DNA of 64,000 bases from Hippopus hippopus. Lineage: Eukaryota > Mollusca > Bivalvia > Cardiida > Cardiidae. The stretch's first letter is position 1; each line of letters opens with the position of its first letter. A program made the translations under genes and the position numbers. Positions 32,681 to 42,720 of the stretch are shown piece after piece. The notes under the pieces were generated by a model. That model worked only from the letters and a program-made list of their open reading frames with translations. It was not told the origin of the DNA and did no database searches. The stretch lies in the NCBI GenBank assembly GCA_946811185.2, contig OX328097.1:28667627-28731626 (forward strand), given 5' to 3'.

Positions 32681-33786
32681 CATATATATAGGGAGTCTAG
32701 GAGAATTGTCATCAAGCGAGCCTGTGTCGAGCATTGTTTTATTTAGTTTCTAGACTAGTTTAATAGAAAATTTCAAACGCCAGTGAATATCAGTTTCTAC
32801 GAATCACATAACTGTAGCTCAGGAATGACAGCTCATAATGTGCGAAAACATAAACCTTCATGTACAAGATTATTGAAATTTACATGAACGAGATATATTT
32901 GCTTCTTTGAAAGATCTGAACTTGTATGTTCTAGACGGAAAAAAATCAACTTCATACTACGACTGAAAATTTTATCTTAGTAGGAATATCAATTTTGATC
33001 AGTGTTGATCAGTTTTTAGAATGGAGGCGTACGGTAGGCCTTCAGAGCTTTGACCATTGCTTGTTTCAAATGTGTATAAGATTAGAAAATCCGAACATAT
33101 GTTGGGTATATTACATTGAAAACAGGAGAATCGCTGAATTATAATATTATTAGCCTGAGCTTTCACAAAGTTCCAAGAACATGCTATATCTACTACTATC
33201 AATATAAAAATTGATATACTTCATATCAAAATTTCTAACTCTTAGGCACAGCTACTTGGGGGGAAAGAACGAGTTTTTACCTTCATTTTTCAGTCCGTAG
33301 ATGTGTACCCCCGAGCACAGTGAGACCAGTTCTACTGGTTTCTAGGTAAAGTCACAATATATTTGGCACAAAACTGGGGCAACTGCCCTAGTTTTTTCTT
33401 CTTATCTGACATTTGTTGGCCCAAAATTTGAAAACTGTCTTCAAGTGTTGTCCTTTTTTTCATTTTTAATACACCATAAACTTGTACTTTGAACTTCAAT
33501 TTCATCTCACTGTTTCTGTTCATAATTTGATTTTACCAACCGGAGACAAATTTTTCTGTCGTTTAACAGAACACTTAAGACCACCGTGGTAAAATTTCTC
33601 GTTGCAGACATTTTCTCCTTTGACAACGGGTTTTTTGTGTGTGTGTGTGTGTATTTTTTTTTTAAATGAATGCATGAATTAACATTTACTTCATGTTCAT
33701 TTTGCATATTTTACAATAATGTTATATTTTCTTCCTTGCTGGTGTCTGTGTTTAGGGAGAAGTGAATTATATAAATATAAGCACAT
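32681..33786. other. unassigned sequence
   Basis: No recognised repeat apart from a short GT run at about 33635; the open frames at 33332 and 33507 have no known match in my reading. Confidence 0.45.
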
Positions 33787-34050
33787 ATGAGCCATGCTTT
33801 GTGAAAAAGGGGGCTTAATGCATGTGCAAAAATGTATCGACTCAGGTCAGCCTGTGCTATCCCCGCAGGCTGACCTGGGTCGAATATTTTGCTATTGGTC
33901 AATTTTCTGCTTGTTAAAAGGCCTGTGTACCTCTTGATTCAGTAGGTTGTTATACAAAATGGATTTTGTGGATCCATAATTATTTGATGACTTGCTTGGC
34001 ATCATGCATCACAGAGATGTATTAAATCCCATTTTGCCAGTGCATGGCTA
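33787..34050 (+). repeat. family B MITE, full length
   Basis: ATGAGCCATGCTTTGTGAAA to TTTGCCAGTGCATGGCT. Confidence 0.85.
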
Positions 34051-34269
34051 TAATAGTTCTATGATATCAGTTTAATCTCCCAGGTGCTGCACACAAGTAC
34101 GTTGAAAGCTTATCTTAGTGTTAAACAAAATTAGACAAAAAAAAAACAATCACTTTAGGTCATAGATATAAACTGTCCAATGCTTGGGCATTCTCTACTA
34201 TATAAAGGAAGTTCAAGAATAAATAAAAAAAACTGGACTGGTTTTGTTGCTTGTTATTCCTTGAATTCT

Positions 34270-34501
34270 TACCCTCTATATAAGATGGAAACATTTGTGA
34301 CCAGTTCATATTGAAAGCTTTTGCGGACGACAAATAAAGTCTGGCTCAGATGATAGCAATTTGACTTTTAAAGGGTATATAAAACATTGTTGGAAAGCCG
34401 GAAACTGCTGATTACCAGCATTTCTCCTTTTCCAACATTGTTTTTTATAAGCTTTCTTACTTAGGGTCATTAAAACACGGGATTGTTTGGTAGAGGGTTA
34501 G
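34270..34501 (+). repeat. family A MITE
   Basis: TACCCTCTATATAAGATGG to GTTTGGTAGAGGGTTA. Confidence 0.78.
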
Positions 34502-34574
34502 AAAAATGAACGTCTGTGTATTGTAAGACTATATATCTTCCTAGACAAGAAAAAAATCTAGTAATAATTATCTT

Positions 34575-34802
34575 TAACGCTTTACCAAACGACAAAATTT
34601 TGGACTTGTCCAAATTGAAGACATTTGCAGACGATAAAATAAATATGACTGAAAAATTTAAATTTGTTTGGGAAGGGTCAGAAAACATTGTAGGAAAAGG
34701 AGAAAATGCTGGTTACCTGCATTTTCTCCTTTTCCCACAATGTTTTCAAAAGGCTTGTTTCTCAGGGTCGTTAAAAGTCAGGATCGTGTGGAAAAGAGTT
34801 AA
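34575..34802 (+). repeat. family A MITE, complete
   Basis: CTTTACCAAACGACAAAATT to GTGTGGAAAAGAGTTAA; intact hairpin. Confidence 0.88.
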
Positions 34803-35149
34803 ACAAAGGAAAAAAACTCAAGCTGAAGAGTGTCAGTAAAGTAAGGTCTTTCTTAGATGTTTCCAGTTAAAATCTTTATCTCTAGTCACAGAGTGCCAAA
34901 TACATATAAATATATTTTTAAAAAAGTAAAACAGGGTCACTTTCAAGGTAACATGGTATAGAGAATGCAAATCCAAGATCAAACTACAGTTTTGTTGAAC
35001 TGTAAATGGTCTGTGTTGTGATTAATTAGTAAAATATATGTAATTCATTTGGCGTTGTTCCGGAGCACTCATATATATTTTTAACTGTTTGCACATTACA
35101 AAAAAAAGACCGGGTTTGTCTTTAAAAAAGAAAAAAAGCAGTATAAAAT

Positions 35150-35250
35150 GCCATTTTAAAACGGAGAAAATGCTGGTCATCAGCATTTTCTCTGTATTCC
35201 GCAATGTTTTCAAAAGTCTTCTTCCAAAGAAGAACATTAACTCCCAGGGA
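35150..35250 (+). repeat. family A core fragment
   Basis: CGGAGAAAATGCTGGTCATC with inverse; short arms. Confidence 0.65.
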
Positions 35251-35521
35251 AAAGTTTACTTGGAAGGCGCTTGACACAGTTAGAGCATGGACGCAGAGAT
35301 AAGACACTTTTTTAAAGGGAAGATAGAAGTTTGCATGACCTATGAGAGGTTATCTGAACTCGTCCTCTTAACCCTTAGACTGAGATTTAAAGAATAACTT
35401 GCATAAAGCTGCAAATAACACCTTTCTAGCAAGAAAAAAAAAAAGCAGCTTAAATTATTCATTCAATATCCATATATGTGATGACTTGAAATAATGTTTA
35501 ATGCTGGACCAATAAAATATT

Positions 35522-35572
35522 TGCAACTGGTTCCACAATTAAACGCTCGTTTAAAAGTGGAACCAGTTGCAA
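35522..35572. repeat. short perfect hairpin
   Basis: TTGCAACTGGTTCCAC and GTGGAACCAGTTGCAA. Confidence 0.8.
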
Positions 35573-35878
35573 TGTGTTCAGCAAGTATCCCTATGTTCTC
35601 TCTTTAGAAACAATTTCTTCAAGAAACACAATGTTAACAAATTCTATGAGTGTGTGTATCCATGAGTCTTAAGATTCAGAAGATGAACTTTGATATCATA
35701 CTGTCTATAATTCTCTGAACACCTTGTATGCACTTTAGACGTAGTTTTAAGATTTTTTTCCCCTGTTAAATTATTACTCCCCACAGGCCGTTTTATTTTT
35801 GACCGCTGAGTAATTGTGACACAAGAAGAAATTGCTAATAATGAGCAGTTTCTTCTTTATCAAACATAATCTCACATG

Positions 35879-36103
35879 TTAACCCTTGGGCTGCTGATGG
35901 CGACTCACTGACCTTTTGCGGGCAGTGTAGATCAAGATCAGACTGCACAGAACGTGCAGTCTGATCTTAGATCTACACTGTCCGAGAAAGAGATAGATCT
36001 ATCTTTCCCCCCCCCCTCCCTAAATACCTTAGAAATAGGGAAATTTGTGTCTTTACCATCGGCTTGAATGTTTCATTTCACGTATTTAGCAGGATAAAAG
36101 TTA
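35879..36103 (+). repeat. family D MITE, complete
   Basis: TTAACCCTTGGGCTGCTGAT to TTTAGCAGGATAAAAGTTAA; hairpin AGACTGCACAGAACGTGCAG. Confidence 0.9.
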
Positions 36104-36322
36104 ACATACGTTACGCCTTATCAGTTTGTTTCTTGAGGTGATGAATTTGCTGAAGGACAAACATGTGTAGTCTCGATGTCCCAGTTGTGACATTATCATA
36201 ATCATCAGGACAGCCCGTGAAGGACAGTCTTCGATCTGCGGCTGACTATCACTATCCCTATGTGTGTCAAGTTGGACTATTTACGGTGACATTTTTTTTT
36301 TTAATTTCTTTACCGTGCTATT

Positions 36323-36551
36323 CGGAGACCTGTGTGGCTCAGTGGTAAAGTGTGGGACTCGAAACCTGGAGGCCCCAGGTTAGAGCCGCACTGGATCCAC
36401 TGAGCTTTTCGTGGGGGTGTCCTTGGGCAAGACACCTCAGAGCCCCAACCTAGTACTGGTAAAACCCAGGAAATACATGAATATGTGAGCTGTCGCCGAG
36501 ATATGACTGAAATAATGTTGAAAGCGGCGTAAAAACACCATTCAAATGACC
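36323..36551 (+). mobile_element. tRNA-derived SINE, group 2
   Basis: GTGTGGCTCAGTGGTAAAGT head, GACACCTCAGAGCCCC, then GAGATATGACTGAAATAATG and TTGAAAGCGGCGTAAAA. Confidence 0.82.
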
Positions 36552-36696
36552 GTTCATTTACTATGCTATTCTGTGGATCATAGGAAAACCTGATTATTTT
36601 ACTGCTGTGACTGAACTGTTCGTACACTTTGGTGTGGATCCCAGTACAGCAGTTTGTAGTGTTACTGTGGGTGTTGTGACGCCGAGCTAAAGATAA

Positions 36697-36946
36697 ATGA
36701 GCCGTGCTCTGGCAAAAGGAGGCTTAATGCATCTGAGTGATGCATTTTACCATGTAAGTGATCCATAAGATTCATTTTGTCTTACAAATGTCGCAATCAC
36801 GAGGTACACTAGTCCGTAGATATCCAGAAAATTGACCGAAAGCAAAAAGTTTCAGCTCAGGTCAACCTGCGCGGAATGCGCACGCTGACCTGGGTCGATA
36901 CTTTTTGCAGATGCATTAAGCCCCCTTTTCACAAAGCATGGCTCAA
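36697..36946 (-). repeat. family B MITE
   Basis: ATGAGCCGTGCTCTGGCAAA to ACAAAGCATGGCTCA. Confidence 0.88.
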
Positions 36947-37242
36947 ATATATCGATGCCGCCACACAAATGTCGGAATGAAAGTGACATATCCCGCTGAA
37001 AAACATTGAGTTGACGATTAAGATTAGCAGAAGTTTTCATCATTTTCCAATATATTTTCAATAAATATATGCAAAGGGTCGACAGTTTAAAGAAAAGGGG
37101 TTAACTAAGTGGTTTTTTTAGACACAATTTTTGATAAGTGCATTTGTAACATTATATAAGGAAAGGTTGACAGTGTTCAGATAGATAACTGGCCTGTATA
37201 CCGAGAGCAACGTCTTTTTTATCACCTAAAAATGCTCAAGGT

Positions 37243-37471
37243 TTTAACTCTTTACTAAACGACAAAATGTTAGACTTGCCCAAATTGGAAGCCTTTGCAG
37301 ACGAGAAACTAAATGTGGTTAAAATGATGAAATTTAAGACTGACTGGATTTTGAAAACATTTTGAGAAAATGGAGAAATTGCTGGTTACCAGAATTTTCT
37401 TCTTTTCTTACTATGTTTTCCAAAGCACCATTTTTCTGGGTCGTTAAAGCTCGGGATTGGGCTTGAAATTA
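37243..37471 (+). repeat. family A MITE
   Basis: TTAACTCTTTACTAAACGAC to TTGGGCTTGAAATTAA. Confidence 0.82.
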
Positions 37472-37640
37472 AAACGATAACCCAAGTCTATCGCCATTCT
37501 TTCCACATAAACATAATTAAAACAGACATTTCTATAACATGCTAACTTTTCAGGCTGTATGTGTGGCTCTGTCTTTGATTTTATGGGTCTTCTATTTGGA
37601 CTGAATCTATGCCTTGCATTTTGTTTGTATTGTTGAAGTA

Positions 37641-37851
37641 TTAACCCTTAGGCTGCTAAGTGTGACTCAATTACCTTTTGCGGGCAGTCTAGATCAAAAT
37701 TAGACTGAACAGAACGTATAGTCTGATCTTAGATCTACACTGTCCGAATAGGAGATTTCTTTCCCCTAAAACACCTTTGAAATAGCAAAATTTGTGTTTG
37801 TACTATCTGCTTGAAATTTTCATTTCAGTTATTTAGCAGGTTGAGGCTTAA
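37641..37851 (+). repeat. family D MITE, complete
   Basis: TTAACCCTTAGGCTGCTAAG to AGCAGGTTGAGGCTTAA. Confidence 0.87.
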
Positions 37852-37947
37852 GCATTATCCTTATTTTCTGATTCTAGTGAACAGCGGTATGTCCTTGGTC
37901 TACACTTTCAGCTCCATATTGGATATTTAAGCTGTACCTAACTCTTT

Positions 37948-38174
37948 GACCCTTTACCACACGGCAAAATTTAAGACCTATCCAAATTGAAAGCATTTGC
38001 AGACAACAATTTCATAGTGGCTCAAATGACGCAACTTTTCTTTGATAGGGTAGAAAACTTTGTGGGAAAAGGAGAAAATGCTGGTTACCAGCATTTTCTC
38101 CTTTTCCTACAATGTTTTCAAAAGGCCTCTTCTTCAGGGGCTTCAAAAGTCATCATTGTGTGGTAAAGGGTTAA
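37948..38174 (+). repeat. family A MITE, first of a cluster of three
   Basis: CCCTTTACCACACGGCAAAA to GTGTGGTAAAGGGTTAA; one of the cleanest copies in the window. Confidence 0.92.
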
Positions 38175-38391
38175 AAACTTTAAAAAAAAATCTTGAGTTT
38201 TAATGAACCTGGTGAAGGAGGCTTTTGAAAACACTGTTGGAAAAGAAGAAAATGCTGATCAGCATTTTTCCTTTTCCCACAATGATTTTTATCGTAAGAA
38301 AGGCAAATTTCATATTTTGAGTATCAATGAACTTGTCGTCTGCAGGTGATTTCAGCTCGAACAGTTTTGTTGTCTGGTAAAGGGGAATTAA
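38175..38391 (-). repeat. family A MITE, second of three
   Basis: CTTGAGTTTTAATGAACC to GTCTGGTAAAGGGGAATTAA. Confidence 0.85.
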
Positions 38392-38613
38392 CTCTTTTCC
38401 AAACGTCGAAGATGGTAAATGTTTAAATTGAAAGCTTTAACAAACTACAAATTAAATGTGGCAAAAATATTGAAATTTGTTTTGGAAAGGGTAGAAAACT
38501 TTGTGTCAAAAGGAGAAAATGTTGGTTTCCAGTATTTTTACCTTTTCCCAAAGTATTTTTAAAAGCTTTCTTCCTCAGAATCGTTAATATCCAGGATCTT
38601 TTGGTAAAGGGCT
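38388..38613 (+). repeat. family A MITE, third of three
   Basis: TTAACTCTTTTCCAAACGTC to TTTTGGTAAAGGGCTAA; shares the boundary TTAA with the previous copy. Confidence 0.85.
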
Positions 38614-38874
38614 AAGAAGATTAATAGATCTTATCCATTGCCTCGTTCCTTCGATCTGTTTTATTAAATCCGAATTAAGCATTACATTTAACTCATAAAA
38701 TTCTGAAGTGAAACTGCAACGCTTCTTTAGATTGTGTAATACACCTGTGTCAATTACGGACATGTAATTGTATCCAAGCATGTACAATTTGCGGGCGTTT
38801 GCGCCGACGCAGTAAACAGCTTTTTGAACCAAGGGGGCCATGGCAGCCCCGGGATCGCTCACCTGGCATTCCAT
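38614..38874 (-). CDS. unrecognised open frame, possible exon
   Basis: Open frame of about 85 codons in a stretch not covered by recognised repeats (38614-39330). It contains MAPLVQKAVYCVGANARKLY and VLHNLKKRCSFTSEFYELNV. I do not recognise a family. The frame continues into the neighbouring family A repeat, so its 3' end is not a real stop context. A donor-like CCAG|gtgagc occurs near its start. It may be chance. Confidence 0.2.
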
Positions 38875-39336
38875 GATATTAAAGTCAATCCCTATAATTC
38901 CATGGAAATAAACATTTTAGAGGCGTCTTGGATCAATTTTCAAGAAAGGGGGGTAATAGACAGAAAAGAAAAAAACAAAACTTTAAATTATACGTTATCT
39001 TTAGAATGTAATTATGTACAGAACCATCGATAGATTTAAACTATATCTAGCATCAAACAAAATAAATGTTATTACATGTACGATTCAGTGTCTATTTAAA
39101 ATTTAAAAAAACAACATATTTTATGCATGTTATTAGTACAGATCTGTCTCACTCGGTGATGAGTTGTTCAGTAATTCCAATACAATGTGTGTTAGACACA
39201 ATCTCTTTCTTTAACAAAGCTTCAAATAGCTGCTCTAACTATCGTCTCTTTACTACGAGGTGTTCAACAGCATTATCGTAATCTATCCTAGCAAGTAATT
39301 ATAGTAACAGAGTTATATGATTTCTGTAGAGAAATC

Positions 39337-39838
39337 AATAAATAGAGGATATTTTTTTTGTCGGTGAAAGATCGAAGTTTTATTTCATCGAGTGAACACC
39401 ATCGGTAATATTTTCATGAGTGGCTACTGCCACTCGTGAAAATATTACCGATGATGTTCACTCGATGAAATAAATTTCGATCGCTCATCGAAAAAAGAAA
39501 AAATCCAATTACTTCATGCTTCTAACCCTTTTTTTTTTGGGGGGGGGGGGGCTTACATCAAAATCAAGTACAGTTTTTTTCGGTAATTCCCTGTGGCGTA
39601 ACCCCCCTGCATAACAACGTATTACAATATAATGTAAAGCGCGAGAGACGTTGGGTAAATTACGTCAAATTTCCATCTAGTCGAGTGGCACGCGCATTTT
39701 ACCTAGGTAACTAGTGTGTCCGCCTTCAATTGAAGAGTTAGAAATAAAATCGATACTTTTCACTGGTCGTAATCATGAAATATCGAAAATTATTCCACCG
39801 TTATTTCTCGATAAAATACTGGAAAGCATGAAATAAAC
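39337..39838. repeat. family G element, copy 2
   Basis: AATAAATAGAGGATATTTTT, palindrome around GCCACTCGTGAAAATATTAC, a G run at 39539, TTACCTAGGTAACTAGTG, end GGAAAGCATGAAATAAA. Confidence 0.85.
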
Positions 39839-40176
39839 TGAACTTTTTCCTTTCATACTTTTATTTTGATGATACGTTTTACTTGGCAGCCATATTTGAT
39901 TTCGGGACAAGTTCAGATGATCTAAAAAAATAAATAAATAAAAATAAATGCTAGACGGCATTCTTACTCTTTGCAAAGTTCAGTCAAACGTAGATCATTT
40001 AATTTATTACACATAATCTTGTTAACTTATAAAGCAAAAAATTCAAATAATGAAAAAGAAATCCAAGAAAACAGTTGATTGGTGCACATACCGCCAAATT
40101 CTTGAAAGCAGTTTTCAAATGTAATTGAATTATACAAAACTTTATAATTCTGGTAATAAAATATAAACGTGTTGCT

Positions 40177-40434
40177 TTCTAAAAAGGAGGGTTTAATCTC
40201 CGTGATGCATGAAACAAAGAAAATCATCATATAATTATGGATCCATAAAATTCATTTTGTTTAACAAGCGACTGACACATGTGATAGACTGGTCCTTTTA
40301 CATTCAGAAAATTGACCACTAGCAAAAGGTTTCGACCAAGGTCAGCCTGCTCGGACTGCGCAAGCTGACCTGAGTCAATACTTTTTGCTGATACTAGTAC
40401 TTTCAATACACTTTCACAGAACATAGCTCATAAT
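40177..40434 (-). repeat. family B MITE
   Basis: Left end lost; TGATGCATGAAACAAAG to CAGAACATAGCTCA; hairpin CAGCCTGCTCGGACTGCG. Confidence 0.8.
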
Positions 40435-40586
40435 TATGTAGAATCACATAATAAGACCTAATGTAACAAACTTACATATAACGTTGTAAACATATGATAC
40501 AAGTACTGTGATAAAAGTACGCTAGTGGAGGGAAAATGAAACGTACAGGAGACCTTGTTGGCAAAAATTATGAATTATGCTTGAGT

Positions 40587-40815
40587 TGGCCAGACGACAA
40601 AGTTTTAGACTTCTTCAAACAAAAAGCATTTGCAGTCGACACATTAAATGTTAGTCAAATGATGGAAACTGCCATTGATAGGGCAGAAAACATTGTATGA
40701 AAATGAGGAAATGCTAGTTACCAGCATTTCCACCTTTTTCCGACTTTGTTTTCAAAAGCTTTTATCCCCAGGGTAGTTAAAAGCTATGGATTATACATGT
40801 GGTATATACTTATTA
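40587..40815 (+). repeat. family A MITE
   Basis: CAGACGACAAAGTTTTAGAC to a decayed right end near ATGTGGTATATACTTATTA. Confidence 0.75.
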
Positions 40816-40974
40816 GCTAAGTAGAAAATATTATCTTATCTAAGCCTTAAATTCCTGCGTTACCCTCTCATATGGCATCTGGAAGCGGCATCAGCCAATT
40901 AAGGTATTTGAGAAAATGCCTTGATGTATTTCTTAAACATTTTATCTCCATATGCAAAACCAAGGGATTTTCTA

Positions 40975-41035
40975 GACGATATAGATCAAGATCACAAACA
41001 TGCAGTCTGATCGTGGATCTATACCGTCCGCTTGT
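40975..41035. repeat. family D hairpin, partial
   Basis: ATATAGATCAAGATCAC ... GATCGTGGATCTATACCG. Confidence 0.6.
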
Positions 41036-41540
41036 TTAGTCAAGTCTGTTAAAAAAATGTCCTTCTGAGTTTCAATCAGTGCGTATTCTTAGCCGTGGAA
41101 AGACGTCGAGTTCAAATAATGGGCGCTGAAAAAGTTGAGGGAGATTGTACATTAAGCTATAAGTAGATTCGAACTTGCTCTTTTTATTTAGTGCAAATCA
41201 TCAGACTGCAAATAGTCTGAACCTAGTACTTCGTCAGTCGAAGTCGACTGGCTGTTCTCGGTGAGTCGGTTAGGAGGTTTTTACCTATGCTATTAATAGA
41301 TGTACATATCAGTATAGAAAAAAAAAATGCCGTTTAGTATTATCATAACGTATGAACAGTGTTCGAAAAGTATCTGGAAAACTTCCAATACCCGATTTTT
41401 CATGTAAAATAGTCAAATATTTTGATATACTTTTCATTTAACTCGCACTAAAAAAAAAAGCCTGAGAACACAGGTGCACCTTAAAGTTATTTAGAGGGAA
41501 CAAACACGCACAGAGAAGGACAGGGTGTTCTTCTATTTCA
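41036..41540. other. unassigned sequence
   Basis: Contains GTCAGTCGAAGTCGACTGGC (short palindrome at 41233) and AT-rich filler; nothing else recognised. Confidence 0.45.
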
Positions 41541-41655
41541 AAATTTAAGACTCGTCCACGTTGAAAGCAAGTGCAAATAAAATCAAATGTAGCGCAATTG
41601 ATGATATTTTCCTGTTATAGAGTAGAAAACATCATGAAAAAGGAAATATGCTGGT
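41541..41655 (+). repeat. family A left half
   Basis: AAATTTAAGACTCGTCCACG to GCTGGTATCCAG, ending at the mariner fragment. Confidence 0.7.
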
Positions 41656-42305
41656 ATCCAGCCACAATCGTGAATGGCAGCCATGACAAAGGCAGACTTA
41701 TGAACAGGGGCAATGTCCTGGTGGAACAATACACCTTTACTGAGGTTTTCGCGGCGCTTGAGTTCGATATTTTCTCTTAACTTTCTAGAAAGTGATGCAT
41801 AAAATGTGTCATTGATTGTTTGTCCCATTTGCAGATAATCTACCATCAGAATACCATCTGCATCCCACAAAATTGAGACCATGACCTTTCCAGATGGTGG
41901 AACAGCCTTTGCCTTCTATGACGGGGTGAACCAGGATACTTCCATTGTTTAGATAATGGTTTGGCCTCAGATGTGAAATAATCGACCCACTTTTTATCCA
42001 TAATCAGAAACTTCTTGAGAAAGTAAGCAGGATCTGCCTCTGATCCATATTAGCACACGACAAAGTCCGCCTGTTGTGCTTCTGATCAACTGTCAGAAAT
42101 CGTGGTACCAAACGGGCTGAGAGCTTTCTCATTGCAAGGTCTTCCGTAAAAATGGAATGTACTCTTTCCTGTGAAATCACTACTGTACCGGCTATATATT
42201 TTTCTGTGACTCGCCTGTCAGCCATAACAATATCACGAAATTTATTGACCATTTCTGGGGTTGCACCAGTGACAGACCTTCCAGGATGGGAGTCATCGTC
42301 AAGGT
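41656..42305 (-). pseudogene. mariner (Tc1/mariner, DDD) transposase fragment
   Basis: Conceptual translation of the minus strand gives mariner-type segments: SVTGATPEMVNKFRDIVMAD, SARLVPRFLTVDQK, ILMVDYLQMGQTIND and GVLFHQDIAPVHKS. The pieces lie in different frames and are interrupted by stops. The first catalytic region reads MDKKW where an Asp-Glu is usual. The copy ends abruptly at about 41656, before the third catalytic Asp and the usual PPYSPDLAP segment. It lies between two family A copies. It is dead and truncated at both ends. Confidence 0.85.
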
Positions 42306-42317
42306 TCTGCCTGCTAC

Positions 42318-42470
42318 GCCTAAATTGAAAGCATTTGCAGACGACGAATTCAGTGTTAGAATTTGTTGTTTGAAAAGGTTAAAAAGATCTTGGAAAAGGG
42401 GAAATGGTGGTAACAAGCTTTTTTACCTTTTCCCAAAATCTTTGTGAAAGTATTTTTCCTTGCTTGATAT
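42318..42470 (+). repeat. family A MITE, partial
   Basis: TTGAAAGCATTTGCAGACGA, core GGGGAAATGGTGGTAACAAG, short right arm. Confidence 0.75.
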
Positions 42471-42618
42471 TCTCAAAAAAAAAAATGGAAATTTCACTGT
42501 CACATTTTTAAAATGTCTCAAAACATTTGGAAGAGTAAAAAGGTATAAACAGTCATATAAATGCCGATCAAAATGAAAACTGATTGATTGCTATATAATC
42601 GCTATGTTTGTTACTTCA

Positions 42619-42720
42619 TCATACTTCTAGGGGTCTCATATTGTATTTATAAAGAAGGCGTTTTAGTTTTTCTTCATATTTTAAACTGGATGCAGAAGTT
42701 CTAGTGTGCCAGACCAGTAC
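42619..42720 (-). CDS. B3GAT copy 2, last exon
   Basis: Acceptor ctttcatttcag|GTACTGG; encodes VLVWHTRT and a basic tail ending MRPLEV before TGA at 42619-42621. It joins the previous exon in phase 0, giving [13 protein letters not shown] family C MITE starts 22 bases upstream of the exon. Confidence 0.9.
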   Translation of the reverse strand, partial: VLVWHTRTSASSLKYEEKLKRLLYKYNMRPLEV

